This document shows, piece after piece, positions 7,968-16,365 of a stretch of 44,556 nucleotides of DNA. Made by a program: the position numbers and the translations under genes. Position 1 is the stretch's first letter. Each line of letters opens with the position of its first letter. Source of the stretch: Ectothiorhodospiraceae bacterium (GTDB lineage: Bacteria; Pseudomonadota; Gammaproteobacteria; Nitrococcales; Aquisalimonadaceae); NCBI GenBank assembly GCA_020831885.1, contig JAFIFU010000027.1, positions 1 through 44,556 on the forward strand, read 5' to 3'. The notes under the pieces were generated by a model. That model was not told where the DNA came from and did no database searches. It saw nothing but the letters and a program-made list of their open reading frames with translations.

Positions 7968-8918
7968 TCACAACACCGTCTTCTTGAAGTATTCTATCGT
8001 CCGTCTCAAGCCTTCATCGAGACCAATTGTAGGCTCCCAACCCAAAAGCTGCTTCGCCAGGGTGATATCCGGGCATCGTTGTGTCGGATCATCCGCCGGC
8101 AATGGACGAAACTCCAACTCCGACGGGCTATCGGTCAACGCGACAATCCGTTCAGCAAGCTGCAGAATCGTAAACTCGGATGGATTTCCCAAGTTTACAG
8201 GACCTGTCACACTATCACCCGTATCCATAAGACGTACTAAACCATCAACCAGATCATCCACGAAACAAAATGCCCGTGTCTGGGAACCTTCCCCATAGAT
8301 GGTTATCGACTCACCCTGAAGTGCCTGTACGATAAAGTTGGATACCACACGACCATCACTGGGGTGCATATTCTCCCCATAGGTATTAAAAATTCTGGCG
8401 ACTTTGATCTGGAGATTATGCTGTCGCCTGTAATCAAAGAACAGCGTTTCGGCGCAGCGCTTTCCTTCGTCATAGCATGAGCGAATACCGATCGGATTAA
8501 CGTCACCCCAATAACTCTCTTTTTGTGGGTGGACTTGCGGATCACCGTATACTTCGCTGGTCGATGCCTGGAGAATCTTCGCCTTCACGCGCTTCGCCAA
8601 ACCAAGCATGTTGATAGCACCATGAACACTGGTTTTTGTCGTCTGGACGGGATCAAACTGATAATGAACCGGGGAGGCCGGGCAGGCCAAGTTGTATATT
8701 TCATCCACTTCCACATACAAGGGGAAGGTGACGTCGTGTCGCATGACTTCAAAATGCGGATCAGACATCAACTCAATAATATTATCCTTGGATCCTGTAT
8801 AAAAATTATCAACACACAGGACGTCACAGCCCTCGCTTAGAAGGCGGGCGCACAGATGGGACCCGATAAAACCCGCTCCGCCGGTAACCAAAACCCGCTT
8901 CCTACCATAGTTCTTCAT
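7968..8918 (-). CDS. uxs: UDP-glucuronate decarboxylase (UDP-xylose synthase)
   Basis: The enzyme is an extended short-chain dehydrogenase/reductase that oxidises and decarboxylates UDP-glucuronate to UDP-xylose with tightly bound NAD. Seen in the 316-residue sequence: the Rossmann glycine loop GGAGFIG at 13-19, the catalytic Ser/Thr region TSEVYGD near 120-126, and the active-site YxxxK with Tyr149 and Lys153. The NLACPASP and [11 protein letters not shown] segments are characteristic of UXS rather than of GalE or RmlB. The length is normal. AAGGA lies about 10 bases before the ATG. It probably supplies UDP-xylose to the neighbouring glycosyltransferases. Confidence 0.88.
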   Translation of the reverse strand: MKNYGRKRVLVTGGAGFIGSHLCARLLSEGCDVLCVDNFYTGSKDNIIELMSDPHFEVMRHDVTFPLYVEVDEIYNLACPASPVHYQFDPVQTTKTSVHGAINMLGLAKRVKAKILQASTSEVYGDPQVHPQKESYWGDVNPIGIRSCYDEGKRCAETLFFDYRRQHNLQIKVARIFNTYGENMHPSDGRVVSNFIVQALQGESITIYGEGSQTRAFCFVDDLVDGLVRLMDTGDSVTGPVNLGNPSEFTILQLAERIVALTDSPSELEFRPLPADDPTQRCPDITLAKQLLGWEPTIGLDEGLRRTIEYFKKTVL

Positions 8919-8968
8919 TCTTAAGCATCCTTATTCGATGACTGTTGTACGCAAATAGCACCCAACAC

Positions 8969-10783
8969 TCAACTGACCTTTCCAACCAGACCACGGAAGT
9001 CAGCACTGGACTCAAGCAACTCGTCGTATTTTCCAGAAACGATCACTTCACCACTTTCAATAAAGCAGATCAGGTCACACTCCCGTACAGTGCTAAGACG
9101 ATGTGCGATAAGCACAATCGTCTTCTGGTTACCCAAATTGTGAACTGCCTCCATAACGGCCTGCTCCGTGCGGTTATCAAGCGCACTGGTCGCCTCGTCC
9201 AAGATCAGAACATCCGGGTCACGATACAGAGCGCGTGCGATACCGATCCGCTGGCGCTGCCCCCCTGAGAGCCGCACACCGCGCTCGCCCACCATCGTGT
9301 TGTAGCCGTCCTTCAACTGGGTGACCACGAAATCATGGAGATTGGCAACCCTGGCCGCCTTTTCCACAGCCTGATGATCGATCTGGTCGGGGGGGATGCC
9401 GAAGGCGATATTGCCGCTGATGGTGTCATCCGCAAGGAAAATCTGCTGGGGCACATAGCCAATGCTGCGCTGCCAGGCACGCCGGTTTTCGCCGGTAATG
9501 GGCACGCCATCCGCCACCAATCCGCCTGCATGGGGTTCCAGCAGGCCCAGCATCACGTCCACCAAGGTCGTTTTTCCGGAGCCGGTGGGCCCCACCAGGC
9601 CCACGGTGGAATACGCCCGGATGGTGAGGCTGACTGACTTCAGCGCCGGCCGATCCGCTTGCGGATAGCTGTAGGTGACGTTGGCGAGTTCCAGTTGTTG
9701 CCGCAACCCCATCGCCGTTTCCTTCGTCCCCGTGCCTCCGCTTACCGATCTTGTGGAAGCGTGCGTGGTTTCTTGACACAGCCCTTGATGAATCGCATCC
9801 AGCACCGCAAGGTTCACCCGCATCTGGGAGAGATTGCTATAAATGGCCTGAAGGGACGGCATCAGCCGATAGCCGGCCAGAGCAAATAAGGAGAACACCG
9901 GCAGCGCCGTCTGGAGGCCGCCCCGATCGCCGAGAAAATACAGCAGCACCACCATCACGCCGCCGAACACCAGCGCCTGCATGGCGAAAGACGGCAGTTC
10001 GGACAACACTCTTGCAGCGATCTGGCGTTGGGCATAGATCAAGGCCGGGCGGCGGAACCGTCGCTGGAACGGGGTTTCCAGGCCATAGATCTTCACGTCC
10101 TTGATGCCACCGAACATTTCCTGGGTGAGCCGGAACCGCTCCCGGTTGGAGGCCTTCACCTCCGTTCCGATCCGGGCCAGGTAGCGCCGCACCGTCACGT
10201 AGAGCGCCCCGTAAGCCCCGCCGAGGATGATGGCCACCGAGATAGCCAGCAGGGGATCGACGCCCACCAGGAGGCCGAACAGGAACACCGCAACCAAACC
10301 GTGGGACACCACCTGCAGCGCCGGAAACAGCGCCCCGTTGACAACCTTCTGCACCTCGCTCAGCACGGACGAGGCCAGGGCCCCACTGTGCTGATTCAGG
10401 AACCACTCATAGGGTCGGTTCAGGTGCCGTTCCACCAGCCGGCTGGACCAGGCGTAGTTGCGCTTCTGGGAGAACCGCACCTGCACCCAGAAGGCGAAGG
10501 CGCGGAACACCAGGGAGCCGACAATCAGCACCAGGAACACGAAACCCAGGAAGACCAGAAAGGCATCGGTGGACTCGAAACCCAGGGTATCGTACGCCAG
10601 GGCCAGGTAGCGGTTGGTCTCCACCACCTCCGGATTCGCCAGCACGGCCATGAACGGCATGATGGAGGCCACGCCGACGGCCTCCACAAAGGCAACCACG
10701 ATGAACAGCAGCAGGACGATGACCGTGAGCTTGCGCTCGCGGGCATCCAGGATTTCGTAAAGCTTTCGGTAGACTTCGAACAT
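8969..10783 (-). CDS. ABC transporter, fused membrane and ATPase domains (MsbA/PglK-like exporter)
   Basis: A type IV ABC half-transporter of 604 residues. The N-terminal half has about six transmembrane segments (for example VIVLLLFIVVAFVEAVGVAS and FLVFLGFVFLVLIVGSLVF). The C-terminal ATPase has Walker A GPTGSGKTT near 398-406, the signature LSGGQ at 505-509, then a DPDVLILDEATSALD Walker B/D-loop and an IAHRLSTV H-loop. Such proteins flip lipid-linked glycans or export lipids or peptides. I start at the ATG at 10783, with AGGGA 7 bases upstream; the open frame continues further up but without family similarity. No Wzx-type flippase is seen, so it may serve the glycan, or it may export the NRPS product, as it diverges from NRPS 1. 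Base composition shifts from about half GC at the 3' end to high GC upstream of about 9300. Confidence 0.85.
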   Translation of the reverse strand: MFEVYRKLYEILDARERKLTVIVLLLFIVVAFVEAVGVASIMPFMAVLANPEVVETNRYLALAYDTLGFESTDAFLVFLGFVFLVLIVGSLVFRAFAFWVQVRFSQKRNYAWSSRLVERHLNRPYEWFLNQHSGALASSVLSEVQKVVNGALFPALQVVSHGLVAVFLFGLLVGVDPLLAISVAIILGGAYGALYVTVRRYLARIGTEVKASNRERFRLTQEMFGGIKDVKIYGLETPFQRRFRRPALIYAQRQIAARVLSELPSFAMQALVFGGVMVVLLYFLGDRGGLQTALPVFSLFALAGYRLMPSLQAIYSNLSQMRVNLAVLDAIHQGLCQETTHASTRSVSGGTGTKETAMGLRQQLELANVTYSYPQADRPALKSVSLTIRAYSTVGLVGPTGSGKTTLVDVMLGLLEPHAGGLVADGVPITGENRRAWQRSIGYVPQQIFLADDTISGNIAFGIPPDQIDHQAVEKAARVANLHDFVVTQLKDGYNTMVGERGVRLSGGQRQRIGIARALYRDPDVLILDEATSALDNRTEQAVMEAVHNLGNQKTIVLIAHRLSTVRECDLICFIESGEVIVSGKYDELLESSADFRGLVGKVS

Positions 10784-11049
10784 ATCGCGTCCCTGGAGGC
10801 GCACGCACACCAGCGCCCGGCCCGGGGCGGCTGACGCGGCGCTGGATGTTCCGTACCGGGCCCGCGCCGGCCCAATGGATCCGCTACACTGCCGCAAGGG
10901 GCGCCGCCCATGCAATACCGGTAGGGTCCCGCCGTCGCGGCCTGGCGGCACATCAATGCATAACGTACCATCGATCGCGTGGGCGCTATACCAAAATCTG
11001 GTCCCGGCGCTGCGTCCGGACCGCGCCGTGGACAGTCAGGGTGGATACG
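10784..11049. promoter_or_regulatory. divergent intergenic region between the ABC exporter and NRPS 1
   Basis: These 266 bases separate two divergent genes and must hold both promoters. I find no convincing -35/-10 pair or sigma-54 site. The NRPS 1 ribosome binding site (AGGGTGG, 5-6 bases before the ATG) is at its right end. Confidence 0.35.
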
Positions 11050-14000
11050 ATGACGCAACAGGGATACCCGCTGACCAGCATTCAGGAAGGTATGGTGTTT
11101 CATCACGCCGCCGGTGGGCACCGGGGCGTGGACATCGAACAGATCCTCATCGATTTCCCCATCTCCCCGGACACCGCGCTGTTCCTGCAGGCGTGGGAGC
11201 GGGTGCTCGCCGCCCACCCGTCGCTGGCATCACGCCTGCACGAGGAAGGCGGCGCCACACGGCTGGCCCCCGAGCCCGGGTTTCGTCTTCCGGTCACGGA
11301 GGCGGTTCAGGCGGACAACCCGGCGGATTGGGAACACTGGCTGGAGCAGGACCGGGAACGGGGTTTCGATCTTTTCAAGGATGTGCCCATGCGTCTGGCC
11401 CACGGCCCGCTGGACGGCGGCCGCCGGTTCGTCTGGACGTTCCATCATCTGCTGTTGGACGGCCGCAGCTTTCCCGACGTGCTGGTGGACGTGCTGGACG
11501 CCTACCAGGCACTTGTGGAAGGGCGATCAGCGGACGTCCCGGGCCGCCCGGACCGCACTCCCTATCTGAACTGGTTGCAGGCGCTGGACCACAGCCGCTC
11601 CATGAACTTCTGGGGCGATCACCTGAACGGGCTGGAATCCTCCGGCTCACTGGTGGATGCGCCGGACCCGGCGGCTTCATGGGCCTTGCAGACGCTGCAC
11701 CTGCCGGAGGAGGAAACCCGGGCACTCCGGGCGGGGGCCGAAGCCCTGGAGGCCGGCATGGGCACGCTGGTGCAGGCGGCCTGGGCCGTGCTGCTGGGCC
11801 GGTATACGGATCAGCAGGATGTCTGTTTCGGTGTCACCCGGGCCGGCCGCCAGGGCAGCCCGGTGCCGGATACGGACCGGATGCTGGGTGTCTTCATCAA
11901 CACCGTGCCGGCACGGGTGCGGCTGGAGCATCTCACCGGCCGGCAATTGCTGGCCACGCTGCAGCAGTTCGGCCGGGACGTGCGCCCCCATGAACGCACA
12001 CCCCTCACCCTGATCCAGCGGGCAGCGGAGGGGCTGCCCTCGCCGCTGTTCGACTCGTTGGTGATGTTCGATCACGCCTCGCTGCAGGCCGCCATCCACC
12101 AGTTGCGGCCGCAGCTCAAGGATCTGCGCTTCACCCTGCGGGAGCGGCCGCCCTACCCGGTCACGCTCTATGCCTACGCGGATCCGGAGCTCCAGCTCCG
12201 GATCAATCACCGGCGCGATGCGGCCACCAATGACCAGGCGTGGCGCATGCTGGCCCATGTGCGGCAGTTGCTCACGCAACTGGTGCAACGGCCGGACACC
12301 CCACTCAGTGAACTGACCATGCTCACGCCGGAGGATTACAGCGCCTTACGGCGGTTCAATCAGACGGCGGCGGAGGTACCGTTCCAGGATATCCACACCG
12401 GCTTCCGCCGGGCGGTGGACCGGCACCCGGATCGAACTGCGCTGCTGGCCGGCGGCCGCTCCCTGAGTTACCAGGGGCTGGATGCCCTGGTGTCCCGCAT
12501 GGCCGCGGGCCTCCGGCAGGCAGGTGTGGAACCCGGGAGCGTGGTGGGCATCGGCCTGCCCCGGTCCTTCGAACTGGTGGCCGCCGTGCTGGCCACCCTG
12601 CGCGTGGGGGCCGCCTATCTGCCGCTGGATCCGGACTACCCGGTGGACCGCCTGCAGCACTACGTGCGGGATTCCGGTGCGGGCTTCATTGTCAGCGCCC
12701 CCGCGCAGCGTTCGCTTTTCGCCGACGCCGGGGCCCGGCTACTGGACGCCGGGGCGCTGGCCTCGGGCAGTGCCGATGCCCAGGCGCCCCACGGTCCGGG
12801 CCCGGAGGACCTTGCCTACATCATCTACACCTCCGGCTCCACCGGCGTGCCCAACGGCGTGATGCTCCGCCAGCGCAACGTGGTCAACTTTTTCGCCGGC
12901 ATGGACCGGGTGATCACCCCGGATCCCCCCGGGCGCTGGCTGGCGGTGACCAGCCTTTCCTTCGATATCTCGGTGCTGGAGCTGCTGTGGACCCTGACCC
13001 GGGGCTATGAAGTGGCGATTCACGGCGCGCAGTCGCTGGAACACGCCGGGAAACGGGCCGGTTTCAGCATGTTCCACTTCGCCCAGGGGGCGGACGAAAC
13101 CGACGAGAACCCGTACCGGCTGATCCTGGAAGCGGCCCGCTTCGCCGATGAGGCGGGATTCGAGGCGGTGTGGTCTCCGGAGCGGCATTTCCATGATTTC
13201 GGCGCCCCCTATCCCAACCCCTCGGTGATCGGCGCGGCCATCGCCGCCACCACGCAACGCATCGGCATCCGCGCCGGCAGCGTGGTACTGCCCCTGCACG
13301 ACCCGCTGCGGGTGGCGGAGGAATGGGCGCTGGTGGATCAGCTCTCGGATGGCCGCATCGGCCTGGCCATGGCCTCCGGCTGGCAACCCAATGATTTCGC
13401 CCTGGCCCCCGACAGCTACGAAAACCGCAAGGAGGTCATGTACGCCGCCATCGAGCAGTTGCGGGCCCTGTGGCGGGGGGAGGCCGTGGAACGGGTGAAC
13501 GGCGTGGGCGATGCTGTTGCCCTGAAGACCTATCCCCGTCCCCGGCAGAAGGAACTGCCCATCTGGATCACCGCCGCCGGCAATCCGAACACCTTTGCCC
13601 AGGCCGGCGCCATCGGCGCCAATGTGCTTACTCATATGCTGGGTCAGTCGGTGGAGCAGGTGCGGGCCAACCTGGCGGCCTCCCGGGAAGCTCGGCATGC
13701 CAACGGCTTCGACGACGGCCACGTGACCCTGATGCTGCATACCTTCATCGGCGAGGATGAGGCCCGGGTGAAGGAACTGGTGCGGGAACCCATGAAACGC
13801 TACCTGGCCAGTTCCGCCAGCCTGGTGGGGCAGTATGCGGACACCTGGAGCGCGTACCGCCGGGGCAGCGCCGCCCAGGTGAGCGCCGGCGACATCGCCG
13901 AGCTGGATGAGGATACCCGGGACGAGCTGTTCGAGTTCGCCTTCGAGCGGTTTTTCGAAACCAGCAGCCTGCTGGGATCCCGGGACAAATGCGCCCGGCT

Positions 14001-15306
14001 GGTGGAGGCCCTGCTGGATGCGGGCGTGAACGAGATCGCCTGCCTGATCGATTTCGGTGTGCCCACGGATCAGGTGATCGCCCACCTGCCGTACATCGCC
14101 GAACTGGAGAAACAGATCAACGGAGACACCGGCCCCGGCGAGGAGCCCGCGGACCTGGCGGAGGATATCCGACGCTTTGCGCCCACCCATCTGCAGTGCA
14201 CGCCGTCCCAGGCGCGGATGCTGCTCCTGGGCACGGACGAGAACGCGGATTTCACCTCCCTGCGCCATGTCATGCTGGGCGGCGAGGCCGTGCCCCCGGA
14301 TCTGTGTCAGGAACTCTACGGGAGGCTTTCCCGGGCGGCACGCATCACCAATATGTACGGCCCCACGGAGACCACCATCTGGTCCACCACGGCGGATGTG
14401 CCCCGGGATGCCGGGACCGTTGCCATCGGCCATCCCATCGTGAACACGGGCTGCCATGTGCTGGATTCCGAAGGCCACCCGGTGCCCGAAGGGCGCACCG
14501 GCGAGCTGTTCATTTCCGGGGACGGCCTGGCCCTGGGCTACCATGACCGCCCCGAGCTGAACGCGCGGCGCTTCGTGCTGCGCCGGCCGGACCCGGAGTC
14601 GGATCCCGTGCGCATGTACGCCACCGGCGATCTGGTGCGGTTGACGGACCAGGGGCTGGTTTACGTGGGCCGGCGGGATTTCCAGCTCAAGGTCCGGGGT
14701 TACCGCATCGAGCTGGGGGAGATCGAGTCCGCGCTGCGCCAGCGGCAGGATGTACAGGACGCGGTGGTGATGGCGCGGCCCGATGCCGCCGGTTCACTGC
14801 AGTTGGCCGCCTACCTGGTACCGAAGCCCGGCATCCGGCTGGACCGGACCGAACTGCAGACCGCCCTGCGCCAGCAGCTGCCGGATTACATGGTACCCGG
14901 CATCTACGTGCAGCTACCGCGCCTGCCGCTGACCCCCAACGGCAAGATCGACCGCAAGGCCTTGCCGGATCCGGGGCAGGGTTCGTTGGAGGCGCCAGCC
15001 GCGGAGGCGGCACCCACCCCCGCCCCGGCTTCCCCGGCGGAACCCGCCGGCGGGAAGGTCGAGCCCGCCGGCAAACACGAGGATATGCTGCAGGAACTGT
15101 GGCAGCGGCTGCTGGGGCAGCCCGAGATCGGGCGGGAGGATAATTTCTTCGACCTGGGCGGGCACTCGATTCTGGCGGTGAAGCTGCAGGGGGAGCTGCG
15201 CAAGGCGCTGGGCTTCCGGGTGCCGGTGACCGAGATCTTCCGTAACCCCACGATAGCCGGGCTGGCCGGACGACTGCAGGCCCTGGAGGCCGCCAAGGGC
15301 CGATGA
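11050..15306 (+). CDS. NRPS 1: C-A-T module with a luciferase-like monooxygenase inserted in the A domain
   Basis: A single 1418-residue module. The condensation domain (about 5-440) has an intact HHLLLDG at 132-138. The adenylation domain starts near 460 with A3 YTSGSTG at 593 and A4 FDISVLELL at 638. It is then interrupted from about 672 to 1025 by an FMN-dependent luciferase-like monooxygenase (FSMFHFAQ, SPERHFHDFGAPYPNPS, ASGWQPNDFA) of the MupA/Atu3671 type. Adenylation resumes with A5 NMYGPTETT at 1101 and ends with A10 NGKIDRKAL at 1297. A carrier domain closes the protein (LGGHS, phosphopantetheine Ser1373). No thioesterase is present. My reading of the specificity code, D-I-L-Q-L-G-M-I-W, is close to the glycine code. 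By analogy with MtaG of myxothiazol biosynthesis it may hydroxylate carrier-bound glycine. Start at the ATG at 11050 with AGGGTGG upstream; its TGA overlaps the next ATG. Confidence 0.9.
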   Translation: MTQQGYPLTSIQEGMVFHHAAGGHRGVDIEQILIDFPISPDTALFLQAWERVLAAHPSLASRLHEEGGATRLAPEPGFRLPVTEAVQADNPADWEHWLEQDRERGFDLFKDVPMRLAHGPLDGGRRFVWTFHHLLLDGRSFPDVLVDVLDAYQALVEGRSADVPGRPDRTPYLNWLQALDHSRSMNFWGDHLNGLESSGSLVDAPDPAASWALQTLHLPEEETRALRAGAEALEAGMGTLVQAAWAVLLGRYTDQQDVCFGVTRAGRQGSPVPDTDRMLGVFINTVPARVRLEHLTGRQLLATLQQFGRDVRPHERTPLTLIQRAAEGLPSPLFDSLVMFDHASLQAAIHQLRPQLKDLRFTLRERPPYPVTLYAYADPELQLRINHRRDAATNDQAWRMLAHVRQLLTQLVQRPDTPLSELTMLTPEDYSALRRFNQTAAEVPFQDIHTGFRRAVDRHPDRTALLAGGRSLSYQGLDALVSRMAAGLRQAGVEPGSVVGIGLPRSFELVAAVLATLRVGAAYLPLDPDYPVDRLQHYVRDSGAGFIVSAPAQRSLFADAGARLLDAGALASGSADAQAPHGPGPEDLAYIIYTSGSTGVPNGVMLRQRNVVNFFAGMDRVITPDPPGRWLAVTSLSFDISVLELLWTLTRGYEVAIHGAQSLEHAGKRAGFSMFHFAQGADETDENPYRLILEAARFADEAGFEAVWSPERHFHDFGAPYPNPSVIGAAIAATTQRIGIRAGSVVLPLHDPLRVAEEWALVDQLSDGRIGLAMASGWQPNDFALAPDSYENRKEVMYAAIEQLRALWRGEAVERVNGVGDAVALKTYPRPRQKELPIWITAAGNPNTFAQAGAIGANVLTHMLGQSVEQVRANLAASREARHANGFDDGHVTLMLHTFIGEDEARVKELVREPMKRYLASSASLVGQYADTWSAYRRGSAAQVSAGDIAELDEDTRDELFEFAFERFFETSSLLGSRDKCARLVEALLDAGVNEIACLIDFGVPTDQVIAHLPYIAELEKQINGDTGPGEEPADLAEDIRRFAPTHLQCTPSQARMLLLGTDENADFTSLRHVMLGGEAVPPDLCQELYGRLSRAARITNMYGPTETTIWSTTADVPRDAGTVAIGHPIVNTGCHVLDSEGHPVPEGRTGELFISGDGLALGYHDRPELNARRFVLRRPDPESDPVRMYATGDLVRLTDQGLVYVGRRDFQLKVRGYRIELGEIESALRQRQDVQDAVVMARPDAAGSLQLAAYLVPKPGIRLDRTELQTALRQQLPDYMVPGIYVQLPRLPLTPNGKIDRKALPDPGQGSLEAPAAEAAPTPAPASPAEPAGGKVEPAGKHEDMLQELWQRLLGQPEIGREDNFFDLGGHSILAVKLQGELRKALGFRVPVTEIFRNPTIAGLAGRLQALEAAKGR

Positions 15307-16040
15307 TTCCCCGCTTGCTGGATCCGGTGTTCATCGGCCTGGTGGCGCTGCTGGTTGGCCTGGCGGCGGTGACGCTGTCCACCCCGGGGCGGCGGTGGCG
15401 TGCGCCCTTGCTGCTGGCCTGGCTGGGCTTCGCCTGGCTCTGGCTGGCGGCATCCCCCTGGTTTTCCAACCCCCTGATCCGGATGATGCAGCCGCCGCCC
15501 ACGGATGTGGCCGCGGCGGTGGCGGCAACGCCGCCGGAACGGCGCGCCATGGTGATTCTGGCCCAGACCTACAAGGCGGAACAGCCCTTCGTGCCTCCCA
15601 TGGAGCGGCTGGACGGCACCACCCGCGCCCGGCTGCTGGGCGGCGCGCGGATTTTCCGGGAGGCGGAGGGCTTCGGCCTGGTCATCGTGACCGGGCCCGG
15701 CGAGACCTTCGTTGAAGCCATGGCGGATTACCTGGAGCTGCTGGGGCTTCCCCGGGAGCGGATCGCGCTGGAACCGGATGCGGTGAACACCCGGACCAAT
15801 GCCATCGAGTCCGCGGCGATCATCCGCCAGCATGGGATGGATCAGGTGGTTCTGGTCACCAGTGCGTTGCATATTCCCCGGGCGGTGGCGGCATTCAGTG
15901 CGGCGGATTTGGCGGTGGTGCCGGCACCGGTGGATTACCTGGACGACCGGAGCTGGCGGTTGTTGCCGTCATCCCGGCAGCTTTACCGGAGTTTCAAGTT
16001 GAGCCACGAAGTGTTCGGGCGGGTAGCCGCAAGATTGTAG
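15303..16040 (+). CDS. YdcF/ElyC-like membrane protein (DUF218)
   Basis: The 245-residue protein has two hydrophobic N-terminal segments (about 8-25 and 33-50), then a periplasmic-type DUF218 domain with MVILAQTYK, VTGPGETFVEAMADYLELLG, NTRTNAIESAAII and VTSALHIPRAVAAF, matching the ElyC/SanA/YdcF family. Family members are implicated in envelope and peptidoglycan/lipid-carrier homeostasis; the biochemical role is unsettled. The ATG overlaps the NRPS 1 stop (ATGA), so the two are co-translated. Comparable DUF218 proteins occur in exopolysaccharide clusters. Structured repeats begin two bases after its stop codon. Confidence 0.8.
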   Translation: MIPRLLDPVFIGLVALLVGLAAVTLSTPGRRWRAPLLLAWLGFAWLWLAASPWFSNPLIRMMQPPPTDVAAAVAATPPERRAMVILAQTYKAEQPFVPPMERLDGTTRARLLGGARIFREAEGFGLVIVTGPGETFVEAMADYLELLGLPRERIALEPDAVNTRTNAIESAAIIRQHGMDQVVLVTSALHIPRAVAAFSAADLAVVPAPVDYLDDRSWRLLPSSRQLYRSFKLSHEVFGRVAARL

Positions 16041-16042
16041 TC

Positions 16043-16139
16043 GTAGGTCGGAAGCCCCGCGGAGCAGGGATCTCCGACGATGCGGCGATGGGGTTGGTTG
16101 ACGTCGGTGATCCGCGCTGTGCGCGGCTACCGACCTACG
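16043..16139 (+). repeat. 97-bp structured repeat, copy 1
   Basis: The unit starts GTAGGTCGG and ends CCGACCTACG-1, so its 9-base ends are complementary. Inside are three further pairings: CCCCGC/GCAGGG around a GGA loop, CCGACG/CGTCGG around a 22-base loop, and CCGCGC/GCGCGG around TGT. Together they draw a cloverleaf-like fold. It begins two bases after the stop of the YdcF-like gene. Confidence 0.85.
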
Positions 16140-16158
16140 CGGGGCGGGGCTGTGTTCT

Positions 16159-16255
16159 GTAGGTCGGAAGCCCTGCGAAGCAGGGATCTCCGACGATGCG
16201 GCGGTGGGGTTGGTTGACGTCGGTGATCCGCGCTGTGCGCGGCTACCGACCTACG
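16159..16255 (+). repeat. 97-bp structured repeat, copy 2
   Basis: The unit has the same length and ends as copy 1 (GTAGGTCGG to CCGACCTAC plus G). Its first inner hairpin is CCCTGC/GCAGGG with a GAA loop and the last is CCGCGC/GCGCGG. It is separated from copy 1 by 19 variable bases. Confidence 0.88.
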
Positions 16256-16268
16256 GGGGCGGGCTTTC

Positions 16269-16365
16269 GTAGGTCGGAAGCCCTGCGAAGCAGGGATCTC
16301 CGACGATGCGGCGATGGGTTTGGTTGACGTCGGTGATCCGCGCTGCGCGCGGCTACCGACCTACG
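16269..16365 (+). repeat. 97-bp structured repeat, copy 3, overlapping the end of the hydrolase gene
   Basis: The unit again is 97 bases with complementary 9-base ends. Its last 13 bases (16353-16365) are also the final codons and stop of the minus-strand alpha/beta hydrolase. The third hairpin is CCGCGC/GCGCGG with a TGC loop. Confidence 0.88.

Noticed and set aside
10784-10951. N-terminal extension of the ABC exporter up to 10951
   Set aside because: The extra 56 codons are Gly/Pro/Arg-rich without family similarity, while the ATG at 10783 has a good Shine-Dalgarno and starts the transporter fold.
10846-11049. N-terminal extension of NRPS 1 from 10846
   Set aside because: The extra 68 codons are Arg-rich and unrelated to condensation domains; the ATG at 11050 has AGGGTGG correctly spaced and is directly before the first C-domain motif.
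12739-14544. Long minus-strand frame (601 codons) across the NRPS 1 monooxygenase insertion
   Set aside because: It lies opposite clear A-domain and luciferase-like motifs and has no motif of its own.
16043-16365. CRISPR-like array
   Set aside because: The repeated unit is 97 bases with internal stems, and the intervals are only 13-19 bases; there are no spacers or cas genes.
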